Assembly: GCF_028464065.1 (NCBI RefSeq)
Contig: NZ_CP116808.1
Span: forward strand, 2,621,501-2,685,500
Origin: Saprospira sp. CCB-QB6
Lineage (GTDB): Bacteria; Bacteroidota; Bacteroidia; Chitinophagales; Saprospiraceae
Direction of reading: 5' to 3'
DNA length: 64,000 nt
Shown: piece after piece, positions 51,101-59,354 of the stretch
Layout: each line of letters starts with the position of its first letter
Position numbering within the stretch: the first letter of the stretch is position 1
Program-made: the position numbers and the translations under genes
Notes under the pieces: generated by a model
Databases searched by the model: none
Seen by the model: only the letters and a program-made list of their open reading frames with translations
What the model was told of the DNA's origin: nothing

Positions 51101-53786
51101 TGCGAATGGCTGTGATATGGTATCGACTACAGAAGTAGAAGAGCCAGCAGCGTTAACAGCGAGTATGAGTGGGAATGAACCTAGCTGTAATGGAAGTACA
51201 GATGGAACTGTAGCCGTAATGGTTCAAGGAGGTACGCTTCCTTACACTTACTTCTGGTCAGATGGCCAAGGAACGGCTACGGCCGTGGGCTTGTCAGCGG
51301 GCACACATAGTGTGACGGTAACAGATGGGAATGCTTGTCAGCTTGTAGAAAGCTATGTTCTAGGCGAGCCTACATTGCTGACAACCAGCATTACGACTAA
51401 TGCGGCAGCCTGTGCTGGAGCGAATAGTGGAAGTGCAACAGCGGTACCGACAGGAGGCACGGCCCCATATACTTACCTTTGGTCAGATGGTCAAACGACA
51501 GCGACTGCGACGAACTTGGCGCCAGGTGCTTATTCGGTAGTGGTTGTGGATAGCCAAGGCTGTTCGGTAACGGATCAGGTTTTATTGCAAAATCCCGATC
51601 CAGTAGTATTGAGCTTTGTCTCAAGTGTGAATCCGAGCTGTCATGGAGATATGGATGGAAGTGCAACGGTAGTTGCTACAGGAGGGGCAGCCCCCTATAG
51701 CTATGCTTGGCCCAATGGCGAGATGACAGCTAGTGCTACAAGTTTAGCAGGCGGACAGCATACGGTAACGGCTACAGATGCGAATGGTTGTAGTACGACC
51801 TTAACGGTGAACTTGGTAGAGCCCGCGCTCTTGGTTGTCGATACGATTCGGACGACAGGGGTGAATTGTAAAGGGGGCTCAGATGGTACAGCGACGGCCT
51901 TCTTGACAGGGGGAACGCTACCTTATAGCTTTGCATGGTCCAATGGCATGACGGGTCAAAGTATTAGCGGTTTGGCCGCAGGTACTTATGTGTTGACGGT
52001 AACGGATGCGAATGGTTGTCAGACGCTTAGTCAGGTGATTGTCATGGAGCCAACAAGTGCTTTAGTAGCGACATTGAATACAGCAGATGCCCTATGTTTT
52101 GGAGGTGCTTCTGGTCAAATTACGGCCATTGTGAGTGGGGGTACGCCCAATAGTAATGGAGACTATACTTATGCTTGGTCGAATGGAGCGAGTACAGATG
52201 TAAACTCGAACTTGAGTATAGGAACCTATAGTGTGACAATCACGGATGGGAATGGCTGTTCCGTGGTCCGTACAGCAACAGTGAACGAGAGTTCAGGAAT
52301 CACGAGCCAGATCGTGAATGTAACGGATGCCAGTTGTGCAGGTAGCGCAGATGGAAGTGCACAGGTAACAGCTTCAGGGGGAACAGGGACCTTGAGCTAT
52401 CAGTGGTCAGATCCCTTGGGTCAGACGACGAATGTAGCGACGGGTCTATCTGCAGGGACTTATTATGTGAGTGTAACGGATCTGAATGGCTGTACGCAGG
52501 TAGATACGGCTGTAGTGGGAGAGGCCTTGGCCTTGAGCATTACGGTAGCGATAGAAGATGCCTCTTGTTATGGAGAGTCTACAGGTTCTATAAGCATAAC
52601 GAACTCGAATGAGCCTTTGCAGGCGAGCTATTGGAGTAATGGCGTTGTAGGAACGAGCATTACGAATGTAGCGGCAGGCGAGTACGAAGTAGTGGTCCAG
52701 TCGATCAATGGTTGTGTGGATAGCTTTAGCTATGTGGTAGGCGAGCCTTCGGAATTGTCGGTGAGCTTGAACCAAGTACGGGCAGTAGATTGCTACAATA
52801 ACAGTACAGGCGCCTTAGGTTCTACAGTAGAAGGCGGAATATCACCTTATGTTTATATCTGGTCGAATGGGTTGGCAACGCCAAGCTTAGACAGCATAGC
52901 TGCGGGCAACTATACGCTTAATGTGGAAGATGCGAATGGCTGTAAGGCAGATACGAGCATCAATTTGGCGAATCCGACGGAAGTAGGTATTGGCAACCTC
53001 AGTATTAGAGGCGTAGCCTGTGTGGATGATGCGAACGGAAGTATCCAAGTAGATGGAATTGGTGGCTCGACCCTATTGGGGGGCTACACTTACAGTTTGG
53101 ATAGTGTAAACTTTACAGGAGGCAATCTTTTTGTTGGTTTGGAGTCGGGAATTTATCCTTTGTATATCCGAGACAATAATGGTTGTATGTATGATACGCT
53201 AGTAACAGTAGAGGCGGCAGATCCATTCTTCCTGACGAGCTTTGGTCCAGCCTTAGATTCAGGCGAAGTGGAGTATGTGTTGGAGTATGGAGATACGTTG
53301 ACGCTATTTGCAGACTTGAATGATACGACTGGGGCGATTTGGGCTTGGACAGAGATTAACTCTGGGGCATTGGTGGATAGCAGTTTGACGACTTCACTGA
53401 CGCCTTATGATGCGGGCATTTATCAGTTTACGGCCACGAATGCTTCGGGCTGTGTTCAGGATAGCTCGATTGTGGTGAAGATGGTTAAACCTAGAAATGC
53501 AGCAGCCCCTACGGCCTTTACGCCGAACAGTGATGGGAATAATGATCGTTTCTTTGTTCAAGCTGATGAAAAGGTAGAGCAGATTCTAAGCTTTAGAGTC
53601 TATGACCGCTGGGGCGAATTGGTGTATGAGGGCTTGAACCTTGATCCGAATGATCCTTTACAGGGTTGGGATGGTAGCTTTAAGGGCAAACCAATGAACT
53701 CTGGAACCTTTGCTTGGTCTGCAGAAGTGCTCTATATTGATGGAGAGACGACTGTGATTAAGGGCGCAGTGAATTTGCTTCGCTAG
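45135..53786 (+). CDS. Giant T9SS-exported adhesin with about 24 SprB repeats
   Basis: A 2,883-residue predicted surface protein. Residues 1-28 are a signal peptide (ending LYA). An N-terminal module (about 30-285) with FSECCRTSAITNLSS is followed by beta domains, a P/Homo-B-like domain (about 510-670, ending WSITFND) and a fibronectin-III-like domain (about 735-808). About 24 SprB repeats of 74-86 residues run from 820 to 2690, each with a C-x-G-x-x-D-G start, Y-x-W-S-x-G centre and V-T-x-T-D-x-N-G-C end. Residues 2787-2883 are a type B sorting domain (PTAFTPNSDGNNDRF, YDRWGELVYEG). By analogy with SprB it may act in gliding or adhesion. A strong terminator follows. Confidence 0.93.
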   Translation: MSSPLRLVFRYFAVILLSLFCLPQLYASHGVAVDLTYECIDPAIGQYQFTLVYYRDCDGITPSATSLTVSGGAGCGVNSNITLSQVSVTDQSQLCDPSTSSCNGGSQPGVEQYIYQGVATIGTGCSNLVVSFSECCRTSAITNLSSTGTTYVETVINSNHPQWGAPCNSSPQFGRIPVLYTCAGQPAFYSHDAQDPDGDSLVFSISEPLDGASSSIAYSAGFSSTEPFCTNNTFTLDQSTGQIAFTPCANQSQYAVVGFTIEEYRNGTLINTTRREVVIVVLNNCTNTSSQVDSFTVNQGVLDTTGLVAAINVCGGNQLDLCLNVSDPDVVDSLSISSNVGSIIPGATYTVTYPTANFNEAIVCFTIPTDSVATGSYTFVTFIEDNACPISAQQAISYRLDLENLQLELSKEFICPNSIDTIGLEAIGFGGASAPGTYSWSPAALFDNPNVYNPTAYVLDTVDLICTYTDGSCVQHDTVEVSAPFPAVINPIPDVTVCNGNSAQVFASVQPGPGPQSFTLSGTATIQPDSILDIPINTSGIAPVDILSTSIQSVCLDMSCGNGFIRDLNLFLISPTGCVLPLMNGQGGINDKALAGVCFTPDATQAITAYNTPFSNIPDNSSFIPVGANGFGGLNGCAANGQWVLRIQHNLAPSLGGVPCTVTNWSITFNDQSAASFYWSPNYNISCTNCDSSIISPTVDTQYQVIAQNTFGCSDTTSFNAIIDTAYPAPIIVCDSVTATDVYFSWQPIFGSGGYSISVNGGPAFTQAVTNTTYSVGGLTPGQCVDLTIYALSGGSCADGPSTTHSCCASGCINPITSSTPASCNGASDGTATVALTFATPPIVYQWDAAAANQTTSTATNLAAGSYSVTISEGTGCTATATVVVSEPTVLQVTNAVSSNYNGQDVSCATASDGEATATVNGGTAPYTYVWSNGQVSSTVTNLTAGIACCLTVTDNNGCTATDCITLTAPTPISATTTTTDVNCFGGADGTASVTAIGGTVAVDYSYSWSTSPMQTTATATGLAAGTYTVTITDDNGCSITETATVIEPTATVTATAGVISNYNGQDISCAGSCDGEAEVFPTGGTPATTGYLYLWPNGQTTAIATNLCVGTYSVTVTDSLGCSAVTSVTLTEPISLQSNMQSSTDVSCNTGSDGTATVAVTNGTAPYTYNWSDILGQATATATNLSAGQYFVTITDINGCQTLDSVVIGEPTAVSVSLAVNSNYNGQDVSCNGSSNGEVIATAAGGTSGYTYLWDANTGNQTTAAVTGLSANTPYCVTVTDANGCTTTDCITLTEPTALTGTTTTTDALCFGGADGTATVVLADGTAPYTYLWSDASAQTTQTATGLAAGSYSVTCEDINGCQIVLTAIVGEPATAVSATTTTTDALCFGSADGTVTVLPVGGTAPYTYLWDATTGGQTTQTAIGLATGTYCVTVTDAHGCTFTICETVADGIAIQLATTTTAALCFGSADGSATVTATGGASGYSYLWSTAASSQITATATGLVAGSYDVTVTDANGCAVDTTVVVNEPTALTNPTFNSTTISCNGLTDGTATVSTTGGTQPYTYLWDNGQTTQTATGLASGMESVTITDANGCFIIDSVNITEPTPIVSTLVADSISCYGLNNGQITATTTGGQPPYTYNWSNSQSGFQISNLLTGPYDVTVTDANGCSVTLSAFVGEPASAVVVNIINPVNPICAGDSDGEMTADALGGTPNYTFVWSDGQTTATADGLAPDTYAVTATDARGCMASASATITAPSPIVLNVQQYSNYNGAAISCPGASDGAAQVTASGGVSPYVYAWSGPQAQNGTLATNLAAGTYAVTVTDASGCTAIDSISLADPVPLDATIQQVNVFCANDCDGQIIATAVSGTGTLGVNGYEYRILGPGQTGNVFSSNNNFTGLCAGTYTVEVRDGNNCVLPVSVTITEPTAIQLSLSDTDVSCSGGSDGTATVSATGGTAPYSYNWDNGMTAATITGLLAGTYEVTVTDANGCDMVSTTEVEEPAALTASMSGNEPSCNGSTDGTVAVMVQGGTLPYTYFWSDGQGTATAVGLSAGTHSVTVTDGNACQLVESYVLGEPTLLTTSITTNAAACAGANSGSATAVPTGGTAPYTYLWSDGQTTATATNLAPGAYSVVVVDSQGCSVTDQVLLQNPDPVVLSFVSSVNPSCHGDMDGSATVVATGGAAPYSYAWPNGEMTASATSLAGGQHTVTATDANGCSTTLTVNLVEPALLVVDTIRTTGVNCKGGSDGTATAFLTGGTLPYSFAWSNGMTGQSISGLAAGTYVLTVTDANGCQTLSQVIVMEPTSALVATLNTADALCFGGASGQITAIVSGGTPNSNGDYTYAWSNGASTDVNSNLSIGTYSVTITDGNGCSVVRTATVNESSGITSQIVNVTDASCAGSADGSAQVTASGGTGTLSYQWSDPLGQTTNVATGLSAGTYYVSVTDLNGCTQVDTAVVGEALALSITVAIEDASCYGESTGSISITNSNEPLQASYWSNGVVGTSITNVAAGEYEVVVQSINGCVDSFSYVVGEPSELSVSLNQVRAVDCYNNSTGALGSTVEGGISPYVYIWSNGLATPSLDSIAAGNYTLNVEDANGCKADTSINLANPTEVGIGNLSIRGVACVDDANGSIQVDGIGGSTLLGGYTYSLDSVNFTGGNLFVGLESGIYPLYIRDNNGCMYDTLVTVEAADPFFLTSFGPALDSGEVEYVLEYGDTLTLFADLNDTTGAIWAWTEINSGALVDSSLTTSLTPYDAGIYQFTATNASGCVQDSSIVVKMVKPRNAAAPTAFTPNSDGNNDRFFVQADEKVEQILSFRVYDRWGELVYEGLNLDPNDPLQGWDGSFKGKPMNSGTFAWSAEVLYIDGETTVIKGAVNLLR

Positions 53787-53810
53787 TTAGCGGAAGGAAT
53801 TAAATAGATA

Positions 53811-53844
53811 AAGGGCTGTCGGAAAATCCGACAGCCCTTTTTTT
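53811..53844 (+). terminator. Intrinsic terminator after the giant adhesin
   Basis: AAGGGCTGTCGGA / TCCGACAGCCCTT (13 bp, AAA loop) followed by seven T. It begins 24 bases after the stop codon. Confidence 0.95.
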
Positions 53845-54092
53845 GTGGAGGATGGGCCCGAAGGGGGCATGTCATGCTGGGCGCTTTGGCCCTTGGGCCA
53901 AAGGAGGCCAGCCCCCAGGCGGAGGCGGCGGAAGGGAAGGCTGAACTTGAAATGGAATATATTGAGGGGCAGACTAGGTTAAAAGCAGGGGAGGAGGTGG
54001 CCGCCGCCTACCGCCGGCCGGGCTGCGCTTGGCGCGAGCCTGCGAAGCTTGAAGGCGCTTTAGCGGCTTTTAGCTGAGCAGTGGGGCGGATT

Positions 54093-54212
54093 GGCCTAGG
54101 GGCCTGTAGGGGTGGCCGCAGGCCAGACCAAGGCGCAAAGCGCCGCAGGGCCGAGCAGGCTTGCGAGCCCCGAAAGGGCCCGGCCGCCAAAGGCGGCAGG
54201 CCCCAAAAAAAA
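54093..54212 (-). repeat. Family E repeat, type B-like, reverse, degenerate start (E19)
   Basis: Starts GGCCTAGGGGCCTGTAGG instead of GGCCTAGCGATG, then has the standard cores and ends GGCGGCAGGCCCCAAAAAAAA. Variable modules are GGCGC-AAA-GCGCC and GCCGCC-AAA-GGCGGC. The 250 bases before it (53845-54092) hold only a GC-rich low-complexity frame I do not accept as a gene. Confidence 0.78.
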
Positions 54213-54235
54213 GAGACCCTTAAAAAGAGTCTCTT
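54205..54235 (-). terminator. Terminator of the three-gene cassette, merged with E19
   Basis: On the minus strand AAGAGAC / GTCTCTT followed by eight T, which are the start of E19. Confidence 0.8.
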
Positions 54236-54260
54236 GTATAAAAAGTAGGGAATAACTTGC

Positions 54261-55100
54261 TTACAATAGTCCTAAGAACGTACGGAAGGGATCATCGCTG
54301 ATGGGAGCAAAATCACTATCCATAGGATCTTTAACTTTATCTACCTTAGCACTATTGGCAGCAATTTGAGTTAAAATAGGTTGTTTGGCCTTAATCTCAG
54401 CAACCACCTTATTAAGTTCTTGTACTTCGGCCTCTTCTTGAGCTTCGGCCAAAGCAGCTTGGGCATTGGCAAGATAAGCTGTTAAGTTGACCGTATTGAT
54501 GACTTTAAGGCCAGATTGGACAGTTTGAATTAGGGCATCTGTGATTACTGTAGAGCGGATATCCTGTAAAGGTTGCTCGAGCTCGGCAATAACAGGGTTA
54601 ATTGTTTTAATCAACTCTTGACCATTTTCGATAAGGGCTGCTAGACGCAAGGCTAGGCTATTGTCTTCTATGGTCGTTTCTGGGCTAGCCGCAGCTACTG
54701 CAGCTCCTGCTGCGGCAGCTTGCTCAATACTATCGACAAAATAAGCTTGAAGCTTACACTTTTTGAGGATCGTTTTATTGAGGGCTTTAAGGACCGCTGG
54801 TTTTTGTCCCTTGCCAATTTCTGCTAAGAGTTGAAGGTTACCTTCTGGATCTAAGGTGCATTGACCTGCAACAAAAGAGGCTGATTTCTTTTGTTCTTTA
54901 ATATAGGCTTTCCATGGCGAGGGAACTCCTGCTCCAATGTACATGAGTGGAGCTTTTTCTTCACCAAAATCAAATTCGGTATCATAAAAAAACTTGAGTG
55001 GAGCAGAAAAGTCGCCTTTAACAGCTTGCTTGAGTAGTTTAATATTAAAATCTTGTCCTTTCTCTTTTAAGAAATCAGGACTTTTAAATTTCGCTTTCAT
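54261..55100 (-). CDS. Unknown cytoplasmic protein, third gene of the cassette
   Basis: Not recognised; 279 residues, no signal peptide or membrane helix. The N-terminal half (1-125) is mixed alpha/beta, with FFYDTEFDFGEEKAPLMYIG and an acidic-aromatic pattern; it has the feel of a small globular domain. An alanine-rich linker (AAAAGAAVAAAS, near 130) separates it from a helical C-terminal half whose heptad-like segments (LANAQAALAEAQEEAEVQEL, residues 205-225) could form a coiled coil. It starts 28 bases after the 615-residue gene and ends at a terminator, so it is the last gene of a three-gene unit. Function unknown. Confidence 0.72.
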   Translation of the reverse strand: MKAKFKSPDFLKEKGQDFNIKLLKQAVKGDFSAPLKFFYDTEFDFGEEKAPLMYIGAGVPSPWKAYIKEQKKSASFVAGQCTLDPEGNLQLLAEIGKGQKPAVLKALNKTILKKCKLQAYFVDSIEQAAAAGAAVAAASPETTIEDNSLALRLAALIENGQELIKTINPVIAELEQPLQDIRSTVITDALIQTVQSGLKVINTVNLTAYLANAQAALAEAQEEAEVQELNKVVAEIKAKQPILTQIAANSAKVDKVKDPMDSDFAPISDDPFRTFLGLL

Positions 55101-55128
55101 GATTGGTTAATTTAAGAGGGATGAGGCA

Positions 55129-56976
55129 TTAAAATTGGGCATAATCAGCTTTTAGCTGTTCTAGTTCTTCTGCGTTAAGGGGCTCCATGTTAATGGTCTT
55201 TGTTGTTAAGCCTGAAAACTTATCGCTAAAGAATTTTTGCATATCCTCAATAAAGGGATACTCAACTACCCATTCGCCTTTGCTGATGTCAAACTCCTTG
55301 GCCGGGAAGGGCACGTCTTTCTTCTGGAAAGGGATATGAGCGTGTACCTTAGCTGCACGCTCTACATTTAAAATGACTAATTCACTACCTTTTTCAGGAT
55401 ATTGCAATTTGGCTTCAGCAGGAATGCCAATGCTATCCAAAATCGCTTTGATAATGGCCGTTGCACCAATAGCAAATTCTAAATACCCTTTGAAGCTTAG
55501 TCCGCCTTTAAGCTCAGCATCAAAGGCAAAGTTAGTTGCAGCAGCAATATTCCCTTTATTTAAACTTACTGCAGCCTCGCCACTTACTCCTGCCTCTGCA
55601 GCCAATACAGCTCTAGCAGAAGCTTTGACAATCTTCAATATAGCGACATAAATTCCTAAAAAGGCTTTGGCTTCTGCTGTAGCCGAGGCACCAATAGTAC
55701 CACTAACTACTTTTTCAATATTGGCATCTAAAAAGTTGTGTAGCGTTAAATCTCCACCAACCTCAAAAGCAGCTTTAAAGGCTGCCCCCAACTCTAGACC
55801 AGCATCTACAAATCCAACATCAAATAGAGGGACATCTAAATTTACTTCATAGTCAGGAGTCGATATTTTATACTTCAATAAATCTCCTGTCGAAATTGTG
55901 GGTTGTTTTCCCTCTTCTGTAGCTTTTCCATTGGCTTTTTCAATCAAGTACTTTCCTGCAGTAGCCCCAAAGTTTTCATAAGCCCAGTTGGCTAAGCCAA
56001 AAGTCTTGCGAATCCAGTCAATTTGCTTGGGAACTTCTTTAGCTTCTACCTGATCAATAATCGCTTGGGCATGTTCTGGATCAGCTTCTTTAAATGCTGC
56101 TTTCAAAGCTTTGAGGTACTTGAACTCTAACTCTTTTAGTTTGGCTTTGATGCTGCTGTCTGCTTGTCCCTTTTTGGCCAAACTATCAACTATACTAGGC
56201 AAACTATCCTTAAACTCATCGCACTTTTTTAATGTGCCATTAGGCTCATGGGCCTTTCCATATAGTAAGGCTAAGCCAAAAGAATCTTTTAATGGCCCAA
56301 GATTATCTTTAGTGAGCTTTTTTAAGGAGCCTTTTGTAGCTGAACGAGTGAAGAATCCCTCACTATGATGATAATTTTCGGCCGCATCCTTAAACTGGGC
56401 AACCAACATATCAATATCAGCCTGCTGAAGGTATCTGTAGTCAACAGCTTTTAAACTACTCAAAAATTGCTTGAGGTAGTTGGTCGCCATGATAAGCGCC
56501 TTCTTTTTATCCAAATTACCCTCACTAGCTACCATTTTCTCTAGTGTCTTGAGTAGCTGTGCTGTATTAGTAGCAACAAAAACCTTATCCTCCTTGATTT
56601 CCCGCTCTATCATCGTTCGATGAAGGGCATAACTCACAAATGGAGATTTTACAGCATTGAGCTTGTCACCCAGAGCCTCATCTACATAAGCCTGTATAAA
56701 GGTTTCCTTAGACCGAATCTCATTTTCTACTTCCTTGGCCTTTAGTAACACATCAGTAAAAGCTTGGCCCACATTAGGGGCCTGTTTGAGCTTTTCTGCT
56801 GTATTTTCTTTCAAGTAGTTTTCTAACTCCTGCAGCTTTTGCTGAATCTTGCCTTTCTCTGTTTGGATTTTCCCATCCAAATCTTGCTTACAGCTATTCA
56901 AATAAGTCTTTAACTTATTCGCAGCCGTCTCAAATTCTTGCAGCTTGGCTGCAAATGTTTTTACTTCTTGGCTCAT
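55129..56976 (-). CDS. Unknown helical protein with Ala-rich amphipathic segment, second gene of the cassette
   Basis: Not recognised; 615 residues without a signal peptide. Residues 1-95 look like a coiled coil (KLQEFETAANKLKTYLNSCK, then KGKIQQKLQELENYLKENTA). The middle is helical. From about 365 to 520 the sequence turns into alternating beta and Ala/Gly-rich amphipathic stretches (GTIGASATAEAKAFLGIYVA, then ATNFAFDAELKGGLSFKGYL) that recall membrane-active regions of some secreted toxins. That likeness is an impression only. The C-terminus is compact and acidic. By eye it is AT-richer than its neighbours. It lies 61 bases after the TPR gene and 28 before the 279-residue gene. Confidence 0.75.
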   Translation of the reverse strand: MSQEVKTFAAKLQEFETAANKLKTYLNSCKQDLDGKIQTEKGKIQQKLQELENYLKENTAEKLKQAPNVGQAFTDVLLKAKEVENEIRSKETFIQAYVDEALGDKLNAVKSPFVSYALHRTMIEREIKEDKVFVATNTAQLLKTLEKMVASEGNLDKKKALIMATNYLKQFLSSLKAVDYRYLQQADIDMLVAQFKDAAENYHHSEGFFTRSATKGSLKKLTKDNLGPLKDSFGLALLYGKAHEPNGTLKKCDEFKDSLPSIVDSLAKKGQADSSIKAKLKELEFKYLKALKAAFKEADPEHAQAIIDQVEAKEVPKQIDWIRKTFGLANWAYENFGATAGKYLIEKANGKATEEGKQPTISTGDLLKYKISTPDYEVNLDVPLFDVGFVDAGLELGAAFKAAFEVGGDLTLHNFLDANIEKVVSGTIGASATAEAKAFLGIYVAILKIVKASARAVLAAEAGVSGEAAVSLNKGNIAAATNFAFDAELKGGLSFKGYLEFAIGATAIIKAILDSIGIPAEAKLQYPEKGSELVILNVERAAKVHAHIPFQKKDVPFPAKEFDISKGEWVVEYPFIEDMQKFFSDKFSGLTTKTINMEPLNAEELEQLKADYAQF

Positions 56977-57037
56977 AATGTAATCTAATTTTAAATGGGC
57001 TAGTTGCTCCGCCTAGCCATCAAATGGGGAATGTTAA

Positions 57038-58768
57038 TTAGGTATTTATTTCGGCAATAGCGGCCTCGATGGCCGGCATATAGTTTAAGGCCAAAGCCTT
57101 GTTATTCAATTTCTCTAATTGATCCGCTGAAGGCTGCTCTACTGGATAGTAGTACTTCGCCGCCGAATCGATCTCCAAAACAGGATAGTGCAAAAGTAAC
57201 TCTCCCTCAAAGAAAGAAATACGCATACTGGCCGAACTGCCTCCCTTTACGGGCTGGACCTCTAACAAAATAGCATGCTCTGACTCTACCTCTACACTGT
57301 AATAAGCCTCTAAGGGAACTTCAGCACCATTTTCAAAAAAGAGTAAACCCTCTGCAGTAATGATAAGCAATTCCTTAGACATGTTGTCTAATACTTGCTT
57401 ACTCAAAAATGCAGGCAATTCTAATAACTCTTTTTCAGAGGCCTCTATGAACTTAGCCATATTGGGCGCCCAAAGCCGACCAAATGCTTGCTGCAAAATA
57501 GGCGATTTGGCATTGCGCACAAATTCGGCCTCATATTTAGCTCTGATTTTTTCACTGCTGTTTTCCCGCACTTTCTTTAATTGCTCCGGATACTTTTCTT
57601 GCAAATACTGCCCCGCCTTAGCATATCCATACTGATCCGCCTTGATGAGCATTTTTACAGAATTATTGCGATCACTGTTTTTATTGTAGACTACGCCCAA
57701 ATGATAGTAGAGCTCAGCCATTCCCATGCTACCAGTAACTTTAATCGCTGCCGTCAAATCCGCCGCAGCTCGATCATATTGCTTGGCTTTGGCAAATAAT
57801 AATCCTCTCGCTTTAAGCAAGCGACTAGCTGCACCATCCAACTTTAAGGCCTGACTGTAATCCTGTAAAGCCCCTTTGAGATCCTTCAATTGCTCCTTGG
57901 CCTCTGCTCGCATCTCAAAATATAAAGGCTGCTCTTCCTGATCAATTAAAGCATCATAATCAGCTACCGCTTTATTCCATTCCTCAGCCTGCACCAAACG
58001 ATAAGCCCGCTTCTTTAAAACGGTCGTTTTCTCTTTTTCAGTCAACGCTAAAGCCATCGCTTTGTCATATAGCGCAATAGCCGCCTGATGATCCGGCTCT
58101 ATAGCCGCTAAGTTCAAGATGTAAATGACCTCCGTTGGCAAATGCTGATGCAAAAGTGCCAAACTCTCCTTGAGCTGCTCTTTGTAAGCCGAATCTGTTT
58201 GGTATAGTCCTAAACGAAGCTTCTCAATGTTTGCCTGAAACTTTTCCTTCGGAAAATACTCCTCCAAAAAAGCTAAAGCTTCCGCTGTCGATTTAGACTT
58301 CTGATAGAGGTCAACCACCGCTACAGCAATTTGCTCTTGCTCATTCTGAGCCAAATTCTTGCCCTCCATCGCTTTCTGATAATGCACTAAAGCAGTATCA
58401 TAATCTAACTGCGCCAACAAAATATCACCCAAATAAGAATGCGCCTTGGCATGGGCCGAATCTATGTCCAAAATCTGCTGAAGATACTCTTTGGCCGTAA
58501 ATTTACTGCCCGTCAAAACCTCCTGCTCAGCCAACTGAAGCAAAACAGCCGTATTCTGAGGCGCTTTTTCTTTGGCCTTGAATAAAAAATATTCATAGTC
58601 ATCAGTATTCTGACTCGCCTTGGCCGCCTTAGCCAATAGTAAAAAGAAGTCGACATCCGTCTCGTCCTCATACTCAAAAATTAAGGGAGCCGCCTGATCT
58701 ACTAAGGCCTCAAATTCTTGCTGCTCAAATAGTTGCTCTAAAGCAGCCCTTTTTTCTGCAAAACTCAT
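57038..58768 (-). CDS. TPR-repeat protein with C-terminal beta domain, first gene of the cassette
   Basis: A 576-residue cytoplasmic protein. From about residue 60 to 395 it is made of tetratricopeptide-type helix pairs, for example SYLGDILLAQLDYDTALVHY, RAEAKEQLKDLKGALQDYSQ and ARGLLFAKAKQYDRAAADLT. After a helical linker the last 130 residues form a beta-rich domain (LLIITAEGLLFFENGAEVPL, then EVESEHAILLEVQPVKGG) reminiscent of a PH-like or lipid-sensor fold, though I cannot name it. TPR proteins act as scaffolds or chaperones, so this one may bind the two downstream products. The ATG start gives no signal peptide. Confidence 0.8.
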   Translation of the reverse strand: MSFAEKRAALEQLFEQQEFEALVDQAAPLIFEYEDETDVDFFLLLAKAAKASQNTDDYEYFLFKAKEKAPQNTAVLLQLAEQEVLTGSKFTAKEYLQQILDIDSAHAKAHSYLGDILLAQLDYDTALVHYQKAMEGKNLAQNEQEQIAVAVVDLYQKSKSTAEALAFLEEYFPKEKFQANIEKLRLGLYQTDSAYKEQLKESLALLHQHLPTEVIYILNLAAIEPDHQAAIALYDKAMALALTEKEKTTVLKKRAYRLVQAEEWNKAVADYDALIDQEEQPLYFEMRAEAKEQLKDLKGALQDYSQALKLDGAASRLLKARGLLFAKAKQYDRAAADLTAAIKVTGSMGMAELYYHLGVVYNKNSDRNNSVKMLIKADQYGYAKAGQYLQEKYPEQLKKVRENSSEKIRAKYEAEFVRNAKSPILQQAFGRLWAPNMAKFIEASEKELLELPAFLSKQVLDNMSKELLIITAEGLLFFENGAEVPLEAYYSVEVESEHAILLEVQPVKGGSSASMRISFFEGELLLHYPVLEIDSAAKYYYPVEQPSADQLEKLNNKALALNYMPAIEAAIAEINT

Positions 58769-58926
58769 GGAGTTGTCGTTTTAGGGTTCACAAAATGGAG
58801 GAAAATCTACTAGTTCTAAATTATTCAATCTTGTTTGTGACAAGGCTTTTAATTTATTCGCTAATAGCCGCTTATAAGATAGCCTTTTTTAAGAATCTAT
58901 TGCCCTTTTCTATTTAAGGAGTTTAC

Positions 58927-59048
58927 TTTTTTGGGGCTGCCCCTCGCTGCGCTCAGGTCGGGCTATGTCGCAGCTCGCTATTCGCTCGGCCCTGCGGCCT
59001 GACGGCCTTGGTCTGGCCCTGGGGGCCACTGCTTTCTATCCCTCAGCC
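58927..59048 (+). repeat. Family E repeat, type A, forward (E20)
   Basis: Starts TTTTTTGGGGCTGCCCC and ends ATCCCTCAGCC. Variable modules include GGCCT-GAC-GGCC (shared with E14 and E18). It opens an 876-base gap that also holds a terminator, a 160-bp palindrome and E21. Confidence 0.85.
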
Positions 59049-59216
59049 GCTCATCCATTTTTTTTAGCTGGGCTTTTTTCTTCGGCGGCTTTGCTTCTTG
59101 CCCCTAATATCTCGACAGAAGAACCCCCTGAATGCTCCCGAAAATCAGGCTACTTATCAAAAGAAGTAGCCAATCCCTCCCGATGGGTAAGGGAACCCCT
59201 CCTGAGCGCTAGGCCA

Positions 59217-59254
59217 GAAAAAAGGAGGACCAAAACCATAGTTTTGATCCTCCT
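59217..59254 (-). terminator. Terminator-like hairpin read on the minus strand
   Basis: AGGAGGATCAAAAC / GTTTTGGTCCTCCT (one G-T pair) followed by TTTTTT on the minus strand. It lies about 390 bases after the TonB receptor gene and may end that transcript. Confidence 0.65.
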
Positions 59255-59354
59255 CTCTCTATTATAACAGAAACTTTCAAGCCTTAAATTTATGGGCCTT
59301 CTCTTTATACTACTTATCTAAACGGTTTTGCAGGCCCAGAGGGCTGCAGGCAAT

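Noticed and set aside
47560-53220. Tandem repeats considered as a CRISPR array
   Set aside because: The repeats are in-frame protein repeats of 74-86 residues with diverged DNA, without identical short repeats and spacers or cas genes.
53874-54077. 67-codon Ala/Glu-rich frame after the giant adhesin
   Set aside because: It lies in GC-rich repeat-like sequence, lacks a promoter or start context and resembles chance translation.
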